From Thermithiobacillus tepidarius DSM 3134 (GTDB taxonomy: Bacteria > Pseudomonadota > Gammaproteobacteria > Acidithiobacillales > Thermithiobacillaceae), in the NCBI RefSeq assembly GCF_000423825.1, contig NZ_AUIS01000027.1:1-38544 (forward strand): DNA of 38,544 nt, read 5' to 3'. Positions within the stretch are counted from its first letter, which is position 1. Each line of letters opens with the position of its first letter. The notes under the pieces are model-generated. The model did no database searches, was not told the DNA's origin, and saw only the letters and a list, made by a program, of their open reading frames with translations. Below, piece by piece: positions 26,188 through 35,187 of this stretch. The position numbers were made by a program, and so were the translations under genes.

Positions 26188-27273
26188 ATGAAGATCCTGA
26201 TCACCGGCAACATGGGCTACATCGGTCCGACCGTCATCCGGCAGTTGCGCGCCTCCTATCCGGAAGCGACCCTGATGGGCTTCGACATGGGCTACTTCGC
26301 CCACTGCCTCACCGACGCCGAGATCTTCCCCGAATGCCGTATCGACGTGCAGCACTTCGGCGACATGCGCCAGTTGCCGGACACGCTGTTGTATGGCGTG
26401 GACGCAGTGGTGCACCTGGCCGGCATCTCCAACGATCCCATGGGCAACAGCTTCGAGCAGGTGACTCTGGACATCAATCTGCGTTCCAGCATCGAGCTGG
26501 CCAAACAAGCCAAGGCCGCCGGCGTGCGCAGCTTCGTCTTCGCCTCCAGCTGCAGCGTCTACGGCTTTGCCGAGGACGGCGCGCGCACCGAGTCCTCCCC
26601 GGTCAATCCGCTGACGGCCTACGCCAAGTCCAAGATCCACACCGAGCGCGAGATCGAGCCGCTGGCCGACAAGGATTTCCGGATCACCAGCCTGCGCTTC
26701 GCCACCGCCTGCGGCATGAGCGAGCGCCTGCGCCTGGATCTCGTGCTCAACGACTTCGTGGCGGGGGCGGTGAGCGGCGGCAAGATCACCATCCTGAGCG
26801 ACGGCACCCCCTGGCGGCCGCTGATCGACATCAAGGACATGGCCCGCGCCATCGACTGGGCGGTGGACCGGCCGCTGGACGCCGGCGGTGCCTTCGTGGC
26901 CGTGAACGTCGGCAGCAACGAGTGGAACTACCAGGTCCGCGATCTGGCCGAGGCGGTGGCCAAGGTCATCCCCGGCGTGGAAGTTTCCATCAACAAAGAC
27001 GCTCAGCCCGACAAGCGCTCCTACCGGGTCAGCTTCGATCTCTTCAAATCCCTGGCGCCCCGGCACCAGCCGCAGGTGGACCTGATGACCGCGGTGCGGG
27101 AGCTCAAGGAGGGCCTGGAGCGCATGCGCTTCAAGGACCAGAATTTCCGCAATTCCCAGTTCATGCGCCTGAAAGTGCTGACCCACCTGCGCGAGCAGAG
27201 GCTGCTCACCGACCAGCTGACCTGGGCCCGCGCCGAAGCGCACACGCCGCGGCTGGCCGCCGTGGGAGCCTGA
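26188..27273 (+). CDS. NAD(P)-dependent SDR epimerase/reductase of the sugar cassette
   Basis: This 361-aa extended SDR has GNMGYIG (7-13), DVQHFGDMRQL (a DxxD-like adenine contact), HLAG (76-79), the active-site SSCSVYG (120-126) and Tyr145-x3-Lys149. The SSCSVYG motif lacks the Thr-Asp/Ser-Glu pair of 4,6-dehydratases, so it is not RfbG. It should act as an epimerase, reductase or decarboxylase on a nucleotide sugar. The C-terminus (about 300-361) is longer than in GalE and predicted helical. The gene follows a clear GGAGG site and lies between the LhgO-like and RmlC-like genes. Substrate is unknown; a CDP-sugar is the natural guess. Confidence 0.85.
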   Translation: MKILITGNMGYIGPTVIRQLRASYPEATLMGFDMGYFAHCLTDAEIFPECRIDVQHFGDMRQLPDTLLYGVDAVVHLAGISNDPMGNSFEQVTLDINLRSSIELAKQAKAAGVRSFVFASSCSVYGFAEDGARTESSPVNPLTAYAKSKIHTEREIEPLADKDFRITSLRFATACGMSERLRLDLVLNDFVAGAVSGGKITILSDGTPWRPLIDIKDMARAIDWAVDRPLDAGGAFVAVNVGSNEWNYQVRDLAEAVAKVIPGVEVSINKDAQPDKRSYRVSFDLFKSLAPRHQPQVDLMTAVRELKEGLERMRFKDQNFRNSQFMRLKVLTHLREQRLLTDQLTWARAEAHTPRLAAVGA

Positions 27274-27291
27274 GGCGCGCAACGAGGCGCC

Positions 27292-27353
27292 ATCGCGGGT
27301 ACGCCCGCTCCTGCGCTGCATGTTTTGGACGTAGGAGCGAGCTTGCTCGCGAT
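27292..27353. repeat. REP-like inverted pair inside the sugar cassette
   Basis: An inverted unit (27292-27315, TCGCGGGTACGCCCGCTCCTG type) and a direct unit (27331-27353, GTAGGAGCGAGCTTGCTCGC) face each other across a 15-base spacer, in the 150-bp gap between the SDR gene and the RmlC-like gene. Transcribed, they could form a long hairpin and lower expression of the distal genes. Confidence 0.88.
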
Positions 27354-27423
27354 TTAAGCCTCATGCTGCACACGAATGACGGCAACAGCCACATCCGCCG
27401 CTTGCCGCCCTACAGGACGAAGC

Positions 27424-27975
27424 ATGATCTTCACGGAAAGCAAACTGCCTGGCGCATTCATCATCGAGGTCGAAAAGCGCAGCGACGAGCGCGGCTTCTT
27501 CGGCCGCAGCTGGTGCGCCCGCGAATTCGAGACGCATGGATTGTGCACGCAGATGGTGCAAAGCAACATCTCCTTCAATCATCGCAAAGGCACCCTGCGC
27601 GGCATGCACTTCCAGAAGCCGCCCTACGGCGAGGCCAAGCTGATCCGCTGCACCCGCGGCGCCATCTACGACGTCATCATCGACCTGCGGCCCCAGTCGC
27701 CCACTTACAAGCAGTGGCTCGGCGTGGAGCTGACGGCGGACAACTACGCCATGCTCTACGTGCCGGAAAATTTCGCCCACGGCTTTCAAACGCTGACGGA
27801 CGATGCCGAAGTCTTTTACCAGATCTCCCAATATTACACCCCCGGCGCCGAGGGCGGATTGCGCTGGGATGATCCGGCCTTCAAAATTCAATGGCCGCAA
27901 GCGCAGCCCAGCGTCATTGCCGAAAAAGACAAGCAGTGGCCCCTGTTTCGGGAGGTCCGGGAAAAAGCTTTGTAA
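27424..27975 (+). CDS. RmlC-like nucleotide-sugar 3,5-epimerase
   Basis: This 183-aa cupin has the full active site of dTDP-4-dehydrorhamnose 3,5-epimerase: RGFFGRS near 23-29, LRGMHFQ (58-64) with the base His62, Tyr132 in VFYQIS as acid, and Asp169 in AEKD completing the His-Asp pair. The length is standard. No rmlA, rmlB or rmlD gene is in the window, so the donor is unlikely to be the normal dTDP-rhamnose intermediate made locally; the neighbours suggest a CDP-linked ketosugar. ATG 27424 is the conserved start (MIFTESKLPGAFIIE); the upstream frame adds only repeat-side residues. Confidence 0.9.
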   Translation: MIFTESKLPGAFIIEVEKRSDERGFFGRSWCAREFETHGLCTQMVQSNISFNHRKGTLRGMHFQKPPYGEAKLIRCTRGAIYDVIIDLRPQSPTYKQWLGVELTADNYAMLYVPENFAHGFQTLTDDAEVFYQISQYYTPGAEGGLRWDDPAFKIQWPQAQPSVIAEKDKQWPLFREVREKAL

Positions 27976-28167
27976 TTGAGTCGCTTGTCGTGCTGGCGCG
28001 AAAATCGGCCGTGGTAATCCCGCAACAATAATAAGCCCTAAGTAAGATGCCAAAACCTCAGGCCCTGGGGTTAAATAAAGCCAATTAATCAAATCAAAAG
28101 CGTGCATCTGCTTGCACGCAGAAAGTCTTCATTCATCCCATTCCTTCTGTTTACTTCGGAGCTGCAC

Positions 28168-29478
28168 ATGATCATCGTGGACAAGGCGCTGCAAAGAAGG
28201 GAAGACGAAGGCAATCCCATTCGGATCGGCATGGTCGGGGCGGGCTTCATGGGGCGCGGCATCGCCCTGCAGATCCTGTCGGCCATGGTCGGCATGCGCC
28301 TGGTGGCCATTTCCAACCGCAACCCGGCCGAGGCCGAGCGCGCCTACCGCGAGGCGGGGGCGGACGAGGTCCGGCCGGTGGCCACGGTGGCGCAGCTGGA
28401 AGACGCCGTTGCCCGCGGGCAATATGCCGTCACCGACGACGCCATGCTGCTGTGCGAGGCGGGCAACATCGATGCCATCATCGAAGTCACCGGCGACGTG
28501 GAGTTCGGCGCCCATGTGGTCATGCGCGCCATCGAGCACGGCAAGCACGTGGTGCTCATGAACGCGGAGCTGGACGGCACCATCGGGCCGATCCTCAAGG
28601 TCTACGCCGACCGCGCCGGGGTGGTGCTGACCAATGCCGACGGCGACCAGCCGGGCGTCATCATGAATCTGTACCGCTTCGTCAAGTCCATCGGCTGCAA
28701 CCCGATCATGGCCGGCAACATCAAGGGCCTGCACGATCCGCACCGCAATCCGGAGACCCAGAAGGCATTCGCGGCCAAGTACCATCAGAAGCCGCACATG
28801 GTGTCTTCCTTCGCCGACGGCACCAAAGTTTCCTTCGAAATGGCCATCATCGCCAACAACACGGGCTTCCGGGTGGGCAAGCGCGGCATGTACGGCCCCG
28901 ACTGCGCCCACGTCACCGAGGCGGCCAAGCTCTTTCCCCTGGAGCAGATGCTCAACGGCGGCCTGGTGGACTACATCGTCGGCGCCGAGCCCGGCCCCGG
29001 CGTCTTCATCCTCGGCTACCAGGAGCACCCCATCCAGCAGCGCTATCTGAAGCTCTACAAGCTGGGCGATGGGCCCCTGTATACCTTTTACACGCCGTAC
29101 CATCTTTGCCACTTCGAGGCCCCGCTGACCGTCGCCCGCGCCGTCCTCTTCCAGGACGCGGCCGTGGCCCCGCTCGGCGGGCCGGTGGTGGATGTGGTCA
29201 CCGCGGCCAAGCGCGATCTCAAGGCCGGCGAGGTGCTGGACGGCTTCGGCGGCTTCATGTCCTACGGCATCGCCGAGAACGCCGACGTCTGCCAGGCCGA
29301 GAAACTGTTGCCCATGGGTTTGTCCCCGGGCTGCCGGATGAAGCGCGACGTGCCCATGGATCAGGTGCTGACCTACGCGGACGTGGAACTGCCCCAGGGC
29401 CGGCTCTGCGACCGGCTGCGCGCGGAACAGGATGCCTACTTCGCCTCTGCGGCAGTGCCCGCGGCGGTGGTTGCCTAA
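28168..29478 (+). CDS. SAF-domain NAD(P)-dependent oxidoreductase
   Basis: This 436-aa protein pairs an N-terminal homoserine-dehydrogenase-type Rossmann domain (IRIGMVGAGFMGRGI, 18-32; EVTGDVEFG and GKHVVLMNAELDGTIG in the nucleotide and catalytic face) with a C-terminal SAF-like domain (about 345-420, KRDLKAGEVLDG, also seen in antifreeze/FlgA/sialate proteins). It is not homoserine dehydrogenase, since it lacks the ACT domain and the substrate Lys pattern. Proteins of this layout are found beside nucleotide-sugar and branched-sugar genes but their substrates are mostly unproven. The preceding 192-bp gap is AT-rich and may hold a promoter. ATG 28168 has GGAG about 6 bases upstream; an ATG at 28102 is in frame but adds a hydrophobic, unconserved stretch. 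Confidence 0.8.
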   Translation: MIIVDKALQRREDEGNPIRIGMVGAGFMGRGIALQILSAMVGMRLVAISNRNPAEAERAYREAGADEVRPVATVAQLEDAVARGQYAVTDDAMLLCEAGNIDAIIEVTGDVEFGAHVVMRAIEHGKHVVLMNAELDGTIGPILKVYADRAGVVLTNADGDQPGVIMNLYRFVKSIGCNPIMAGNIKGLHDPHRNPETQKAFAAKYHQKPHMVSSFADGTKVSFEMAIIANNTGFRVGKRGMYGPDCAHVTEAAKLFPLEQMLNGGLVDYIVGAEPGPGVFILGYQEHPIQQRYLKLYKLGDGPLYTFYTPYHLCHFEAPLTVARAVLFQDAAVAPLGGPVVDVVTAAKRDLKAGEVLDGFGGFMSYGIAENADVCQAEKLLPMGLSPGCRMKRDVPMDQVLTYADVELPQGRLCDRLRAEQDAYFASAAVPAAVVA

Positions 29479-29517
29479 CGGGCGCTGACGCCGCCCGTCC
29501 GGTTAAAGGAGCGAATT

Positions 29518-30492
29518 TTGGCTACTCAGTTGCCTTTGGTCAGTGTGATCATTCCGGCTTACAACCGGTCGCAGTACCTGCGGGAAGCCATTGCCGGCGC
29601 CGTCGCCCAGACGTATCGCAACATCGAGATCATCGTTTCCGACGACGCCAGCCCGGACAGCCCGGAGCCGTTGGTCCGCAGCTTCAACGACCCGCGCATC
29701 CGCTTCCGCCGCAACGTGAGAAATCTCGGCATCGGCGGCAATGTCACCGTCGCCTGCCGCGAGGCGCAGGGCAAGTACCTGGCCTTTTTGAACGATGACG
29801 ACGTGTGGCATCCGGATTTTCTCGAAAAGCTGGTGCCGCCGCTGGAAGCGAATCCTGATTTGGTCATCGCCTTTTCGGATCACTATCTCATGGATGCGGA
29901 TGGCGCGATCGACTTTGCGGCTACGGAGCAAAATACCCGCCGCTACAAGCGCGACCGCTTGCGGGAAGGGGTCTACAAACCGTTCATTCGCATGGCCCTG
30001 CTGGATCTGACCGTGCCGGCGGCCATGGCCACCGTGTACCGCAGGGACGCCATTGAGTGGGACGTGCCGCCGCAGGCGAGCTACAACTACGATTTCTACT
30101 TCATGTATCTTGCCTGCCGCGATGGACGAGGGGCCTATTACTGTCCGGAACGGCTGACGCGCTATCGCAGCCATGGCAGTTCAGCAACCGCCGCTGTGGG
30201 CATGCATCTGGCAGGCTACTTCGTGCATTGGTACGAGCGTTTTTTGCAGGACGAACGTCTGCGCCCGTTTCACCCGCTCTTCAGAAAGAAGTTGGCGCAG
30301 CGGAACCAGACCTGGGGTTATGCCTTGCTGAGCGAGGGCCGGCTCTCGGAAGCGCGCGGCAGGCTGATGGCAGCGCTTCGCGGCGGCAGGCTCAACCCGG
30401 GGCTGCTCACCGCGATCCTGCTCAGCTACACCTCGCCGGCACTGGTTGGCGGGGCACTGGCTACTTATCGGTCCATCAGGTCCGCGTTGTGA
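29518..30492 (+). CDS. GT2-family glycosyltransferase (tandem copy 1)
   Basis: This 324-aa GT-A enzyme has LVSVIIPAYNRSQYL (7-21), IEIIVSDDASPD and the DxD site in LNDDDVW (91-97). It begins with TTG 29518, preceded by AAAGGAG with 6-base spacing. No ATG is nearby, so the TTG start is likely genuine. The C-terminal third has no membrane segment and carries aromatic-rich YFMYLACRDGRGAYYCPERL (about 193-212), which is shared with the next gene. The 135 bp between the two hold no gene. It probably adds a sugar to the repeat unit; donor unknown. Confidence 0.92.
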   Translation: MATQLPLVSVIIPAYNRSQYLREAIAGAVAQTYRNIEIIVSDDASPDSPEPLVRSFNDPRIRFRRNVRNLGIGGNVTVACREAQGKYLAFLNDDDVWHPDFLEKLVPPLEANPDLVIAFSDHYLMDADGAIDFAATEQNTRRYKRDRLREGVYKPFIRMALLDLTVPAAMATVYRRDAIEWDVPPQASYNYDFYFMYLACRDGRGAYYCPERLTRYRSHGSSATAAVGMHLAGYFVHWYERFLQDERLRPFHPLFRKKLAQRNQTWGYALLSEGRLSEARGRLMAALRGGRLNPGLLTAILLSYTSPALVGGALATYRSIRSAL

Positions 30493-30627
30493 GGACAGTG
30501 GCATGGAAAAGCGCACAGCAGTCGAAAGGGAGTGATGAAAACGCTTGGGGGGAGGCCGGCGCACAGGTGGGGCGTGGGCATCCGGGATAGATCATCACAG
30601 CTGTAGAAAGACAACGGAGGGGAGCGC

Positions 30628-31656
30628 ATGTCCATCACGGCAGAAGCACAAAAATCCTTGGTAAGCGTCATTATTCCAACCTATAACCGTCCGAAATACC
30701 TGCCGGCCGCCATCGCCAGCGCCGTTGCCCAGACCTATCGCAACATCGAGATCATCGTCTCCGACAATGCCAGTCCGGAGAGCCCGGAATCGCTGGTCCG
30801 CAGCTTCAACGACCCGCGCATCCGCTTCCGCCGCAACGGCACCAACGTCGGCATGCTGGCCAACTTCCTGGCCGCCGTGCGGGAGGCCAAGGGCAAGTAC
30901 GTCGCCTTTCTCCACGATGACGACACCTGGCTGCCCGAGTTCCTGGAACGTCTGGTCCCGGCACTGGAGGAAAGCCCGGATCTGGTGCTGGCTTTCTCCG
31001 ACCTGCATTTGATGGATGCCAAAGGCGCCATCGACCGCGCCGCGACCGAAAGGCACAAGCTCCACTACAATCGCGGCGGCCTGGGCCAGGGCATCTACAA
31101 GCCTTTCATTCGGCTGGGCCTGGTGGACCGCGCCGTGCCCGCGGTCATGAGCACCATTTATCGCAAGGACGCCATCGACTGGAACGCTTTCCCGCCGGAG
31201 TCCGAGCATACCTACGATCTGTACCTGACCTACCTCGCCTGCCGCGACGGGCAGGGGGCCTACTATTGCCCCGAGCGCCTCACCAACTACCGGGTCCACG
31301 AATCCCAGGTGACCAATACCGGCCGCCTCAAGCTGGCCAAGTCCTTCGTCTTCTGCTACGAGCAGTTCCTCAAGGACGAACGCCTGCGCGCCTATCACCC
31401 CGAGTTCCGGAAAAGGCTCGCCTTCCACCAGGAAGCGCTGGGTTGCGCCCTCCTGCGTGCCGGCCAGGCCCACGAATCGCGCCAGGCGCTGCTGAAGGCG
31501 ATCAGAGGCGGGCGCGTCAATCTGCACACCGTCGGCGCGCTCATGGTGGGAGCGGCTCCCAAGCCGCTCAGCAGCCATATCGTGGATGACAAAAAAAAGC
31601 CGCCGGTGACCCTGCCGCCTGCCACCGTGTCCCAGGCCGGAGGCCAGAAGGCGTGA
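30628..31656 (+). CDS. GT2-family glycosyltransferase (tandem copy 2)
   Basis: This 342-aa paralogue of the preceding gene has LVSVIIPTYNRPKYL (11-25), the DxD site in LHDDDTW (95-101) and the same AYYCPERLTNYR segment. The two proteins align over their length, with copy 2 adding a Lys/Pro-rich tail (about 318-342). At the DNA level 30794-30838 is identical over 45 bases to 29672-29716, so the pair arose by duplication or gene conversion and has since diverged. A GGAGGGGAG site precedes ATG 30628. The duplication suggests two similar linkages or donors in the repeat unit. Confidence 0.92.
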   Translation: MSITAEAQKSLVSVIIPTYNRPKYLPAAIASAVAQTYRNIEIIVSDNASPESPESLVRSFNDPRIRFRRNGTNVGMLANFLAAVREAKGKYVAFLHDDDTWLPEFLERLVPALEESPDLVLAFSDLHLMDAKGAIDRAATERHKLHYNRGGLGQGIYKPFIRLGLVDRAVPAVMSTIYRKDAIDWNAFPPESEHTYDLYLTYLACRDGQGAYYCPERLTNYRVHESQVTNTGRLKLAKSFVFCYEQFLKDERLRAYHPEFRKRLAFHQEALGCALLRAGQAHESRQALLKAIRGGRVNLHTVGALMVGAAPKPLSSHIVDDKKKPPVTLPPATVSQAGGQKA

Positions 31657-31855
31657 ACGGCAATACGGCAAAAGGCCGGCTGGAGACTATCTGCATGGCA
31701 TGGCAGAATGCTGCAGCCGCTGTTGCCGGCCTGCGCTCGGCCCGAAATTCCATGCCGGCTTTCTCCGGTGCGGCGCTTTCAGCTGCGACGTGCCATCCGG
31801 ATCGCCAGGCTCGCTCGTGTCAACCCTGCAGAATAAGCAGAAAGAGGAGTATTCC

Positions 31856-33322
31856 ATGCTGACCCCCGTCATCCTGTCCGGCGGTGCCGGCACCCGCTTG
31901 TGGCCGGTCTCCCGCGAGGCGCATCCCAAGCCTTTCATGATGCTGCCCGAAGGCCGCAGTCTGTTGCAGAAGACCCTGCTGCGGGTGGCTGGCATTCCCG
32001 GGGTGCAGCGCGTCCTCACCTTGACCAACCGCGAGTACTTCTTCAAGACCAAGGACGAGTACACCGCCGTGAAGGCCGCCGCCGATCTGGCTTTCGACTA
32101 CGTCCTGGAGCCCTGCGGGCGCAACACGGCCCCCGCCATCGCCATGGCGGCCCTGCGCCTCCTGGAAGCGGACGGCCCCGAAGCCACCCTGTTGGTGCTG
32201 CCGGCCGACCACCTGATCGAGGATCAGGCGGGCTTCGAGCGCGCGGTGCAGCAGGCCGCGCATCTGGCCCGGGACGGCTATCTCGTCACCTTCGGCATCC
32301 AGCCCAATTATCCGGAAACCGGTTTCGGCTACATCGAGACCGGCGAGACGCTGGCCGCCGATGCGGGCAACGGCGGCGAGACCGTGGCCTGCGCCTCCGG
32401 ACTGGCGCCCTGCCTGGTGAAATGCTTCGTGGAAAAGCCCGACTTCATGACGGCCACGGAGTACGTGGCCTGCGGCCGCTTCCTGTGGAACTCGGGCATG
32501 TTCTGCTTCAAGGCCGAAACCTTCCTCGACGCGCTGCGGGAGCACGCGCCGGAAGTGCACGAGCGCGCCCTCAGGTGCTGGGAGGCAACGGCGTGCGACA
32601 GCGCCCCGGTGGAACTGGACGGCACCCACTTCGCCAACATGCCCGACATCTCCATCGACTATGCGGTGATGGAAAAGGCGGCACGGGTGGCGGTGGTGCC
32701 CGGTGATTTCGGCTGGAGCGATATCGGCTCCTGGAGCGCGGTCAGCGAACTGACGCCGCCGGACGAGATGGGCAACCGGGTTGCCGGCGAGGCCGTGCTG
32801 GTGGACAGCACCAACTGCTACGTCCAGAGCGACGGGCGCTTGGTGGCGGCGGTGGGGGTCGACAACCTCATCGTCGTGGACACGCCCGACGCCCTGCTGA
32901 TCGCCAACCGCGACCGCGCCCAGGACGTCAAGAAAGTGGTGCAGGAACTCAAGCTCCTCGACCACGAGGCCTATCGCCTGCACCGGACCGTGTCCCGGCC
33001 CTGGGGCACCTATACGGTGCTGGAAGAGGGTCGGGGCTTCAAGATGAAGCGCATCGTGGTGAAGCCGGGTGCGGCCCTGTCCCTGCAGATGCATCACCAC
33101 CGCAGCGAGCATTGGGTGGTGGTGTCCGGCACCGCCCGGGTGGTCAACGGCGACGGCGAGATCCTCGTTCGCACCAATGAATCCACCTACATCCCGGCGG
33201 GCACGCCGCACCGGCTGATCAACCCCGGCGTCATCGATCTGGTCATGATCGAGGTGCAGAGCGGCGAATACCTGGGCGAGGATGACATCGTCCGCTTCGA
33301 CGACCGCTACGGTCGCGCCTGA
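31856..33322 (+). CDS. manC: Mannose-1-phosphate guanylyltransferase / mannose-6-phosphate isomerase
   Basis: This 488-aa bifunctional enzyme makes GDP-mannose for Gmd. The guanylyltransferase domain opens with VILSGGAGTRLWPVSREAHPK (5-25), and has LVLPADHLI, ETGFGYIE and FVEKPD. The C-terminal cupin PMI domain (about 370-488) has RPWGTY, LSLQMHHHRSEHWVVVSG with the metal-binding His/Gln/Glu set, and STYIPAGTPHRL. The size matches AlgA/ManC. ATG 31856 has AGAGGAG a few bases upstream; the frame extends upstream without a plausible domain. No phosphomannomutase (manB) lies in the window, so mannose-1-phosphate must come from a gene elsewhere or from the PMI arm plus a distant PMM. Confidence 0.95.
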   Translation: MLTPVILSGGAGTRLWPVSREAHPKPFMMLPEGRSLLQKTLLRVAGIPGVQRVLTLTNREYFFKTKDEYTAVKAAADLAFDYVLEPCGRNTAPAIAMAALRLLEADGPEATLLVLPADHLIEDQAGFERAVQQAAHLARDGYLVTFGIQPNYPETGFGYIETGETLAADAGNGGETVACASGLAPCLVKCFVEKPDFMTATEYVACGRFLWNSGMFCFKAETFLDALREHAPEVHERALRCWEATACDSAPVELDGTHFANMPDISIDYAVMEKAARVAVVPGDFGWSDIGSWSAVSELTPPDEMGNRVAGEAVLVDSTNCYVQSDGRLVAAVGVDNLIVVDTPDALLIANRDRAQDVKKVVQELKLLDHEAYRLHRTVSRPWGTYTVLEEGRGFKMKRIVVKPGAALSLQMHHHRSEHWVVVSGTARVVNGDGEILVRTNESTYIPAGTPHRLINPGVIDLVMIEVQSGEYLGEDDIVRFDDRYGRA

Positions 33323-33572
33323 GCGGCAGGCGCCGCGCAGGCTGCAGGAGAGCGAGCGGGCTCATGATCGACGGGCCGAGCACGCGGACAGCGGCGGCAG
33401 CAGAACGTATTGATACCCGTGCTGGATGCGCTTCTCAGGCCAAGCACACGGATCTTCGCAACAACAGCGCAGTAAAGGATCGACTCAGGCTACACGCATA
33501 ACAACCATTTAAACCCGCGCGGGCTGAGCCACTAGCCACGCACTGGATGATTGCTGGACGCAGGAGGGCTGC

Positions 33573-35087
33573 ATGAGTAATGTCGTCGTCTCCCAACAAG
33601 CATCGGTACGGACTTTCTTCTGCTGCGCTCGTGAGGAAAAATTTCTTCTGCTGGGCGGCGATATCCTGGCGCTGCTGCTGGCCTTTTTCCTCGGCCGCAC
33701 CGGCTATTGGCTATGGAGCGGCTCTTCGCTGGCGGAGATGACCAGCGCCTACGCCGGCTGGTGGGGCTTTCAGGGCGAGCTACGTTTTTCCCTCTATCTC
33801 GGCTTGGTCTTCATCGCCGTATTCTGGTTCTGGAACCTGGGCCACTACTCCCAGCGCAAGCCCTTCTGGGATGAAATCCAGCAGACCCTGAAAGTCCTGT
33901 CGGTGGTCGCGGTCATGGACGCGGCCCTGGTGTTCTTCGGCAAATGGGAGTTCTCCCGCGCCTGGTTGGTGACCACCTGGGCCCTGGCCCTGCTGTTCAT
34001 TCCCTTCTTCCGCGTCCAGATCAAGCGGGCGCTGATCCGCGCCGGCGGCTGGGTGCGGCCCACCGTCATCCTCGGCATCGGCCAGAACGCCAAGGATGCC
34101 GCCAAGGCCTTGTGGAGCGAGCCGCTGCTCGGCTTCGACGTCATTGCCTTCCTGGCCGTGCCCTCCCAATCCGAGCAGGACCGGCAGCCGCTGCCCGAGC
34201 ACGTGGAGCTGGAAGACCGCTGCGTGCCGGTGCTGCCCCTGGGCGACCAGCCCGAAGCGGTCCTGGAGACGCTGGGCAATCCGCACGTGGTCGTCGCCCT
34301 GAATTTCCGCGGCTGGTACGAGAACCAGGCACTGCTGCAGCGCCTGAGCATGCGCCAGACGGACATGAACATCGTGCCGGCCATCGGCGGCCTGCCGCTC
34401 TTCGGCATGGAGATCACCCACTTCTTCCGCCACGAAGTGCTGCTGCTGCGGGTGCGCAACAATCTCTCGCGCACCGGGGCGCAGATCGTCAAGCGCAGCT
34501 TCGACATCATCGCCTCGGGCATCCTGCTCCTCTTGCTGGCGCCCCTGATCGCCTTCATCACCTGGCGCATCCGCCGCGAGGACGGCGGCCCCGCCTTCCT
34601 GTCCCAGGAACGGGTCGGACGCAACGGCAAAATTTTCAAGTGCCACAAGTTCCGCAGCATGGTCCAGAATGCCGACGAAATCCTGGCTCAATGGCTGCGC
34701 GAGCGCCCCGAGATCCGCGAAGAGTTCTCCCGCAACTTCAAGCTGAAGAACGATCCGCGCGTCACCGCGGTCGGCAAGTGGATCCGCAAGACCAGCCTGG
34801 ACGAGCTGCCGCAGCTCTGGAACGTGTTCGTCGGCGAGATGAGCTTCGTCGGCCCGCGGCCGTTGCTGGAGCGCGAGCTGCCCACCTACGGCCCGTCCAT
34901 CGAGATGTACAAGGAGGCGCGGCCGGGCATCACCGGCGTCTGGCAGATCAGCGGCCGCAGCGAGACCTCCTTCGCCGACCGCGTCTACCTGGATGCCTGG
35001 TACGTGAAGAACTGGTGCCTCTGGTACGACATCGTAGTGCTGCTCAAGACCGTCCAGGTCGTGCTCGCCCGCAAGGGGGCCTACTGA
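33573..35087 (+). CDS. WbaP-like undecaprenyl-phosphate sugar phosphotransferase
   Basis: This 504-aa polyprenol phosphate transferase probably starts the repeat unit. The N-terminal half has four to five membrane helices (about 24-41, 70-92, 105-123, 130-147) and a CoA-binding-like Rossmann section (163-300). The C-terminal catalytic domain has the re-entrant helix [19 protein letters not shown] (307-325), FKCHKFRSM (355-363), the catalytic Asp410-Glu411 in [19 protein letters not shown] (425-430) and [12 protein letters not shown] (452-463). The long form matches WbaP (galactose) and similar (glucose) enzymes; sugar choice cannot be read. It sits 250 bp after manC; a degenerate REP (33343-33370) lies in that gap. 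GalU and GalE would supply both possible donors. Confidence 0.9.
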   Translation: MSNVVVSQQASVRTFFCCAREEKFLLLGGDILALLLAFFLGRTGYWLWSGSSLAEMTSAYAGWWGFQGELRFSLYLGLVFIAVFWFWNLGHYSQRKPFWDEIQQTLKVLSVVAVMDAALVFFGKWEFSRAWLVTTWALALLFIPFFRVQIKRALIRAGGWVRPTVILGIGQNAKDAAKALWSEPLLGFDVIAFLAVPSQSEQDRQPLPEHVELEDRCVPVLPLGDQPEAVLETLGNPHVVVALNFRGWYENQALLQRLSMRQTDMNIVPAIGGLPLFGMEITHFFRHEVLLLRVRNNLSRTGAQIVKRSFDIIASGILLLLLAPLIAFITWRIRREDGGPAFLSQERVGRNGKIFKCHKFRSMVQNADEILAQWLRERPEIREEFSRNFKLKNDPRVTAVGKWIRKTSLDELPQLWNVFVGEMSFVGPRPLLERELPTYGPSIEMYKEARPGITGVWQISGRSETSFADRVYLDAWYVKNWCLWYDIVVLLKTVQVVLARKGAY

Positions 35088-35187
35088 CGGCCCGCCGGGC
35101 GATGGGCAATGCGGATGTTTACGCTGGCTTCACTTTAGAGCGGTTTTCCTCGCAGGTTCGCACAACGAAGAGATATGGGGGTAATTC

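Noticed and set aside
26188-27273. CDP-glucose 4,6-dehydratase (rfbG)
   Set aside because: The active-site motif is SSCSVYG, without the Thr-Asp/Ser-Glu pair that 4,6-dehydratases need.
27424-27975. Part of a dTDP-L-rhamnose operon (rmlC)
   Set aside because: The enzyme family fits, but rmlA, rmlB and rmlD are absent and the neighbours are CDP-sugar genes, so I did not use the symbol.
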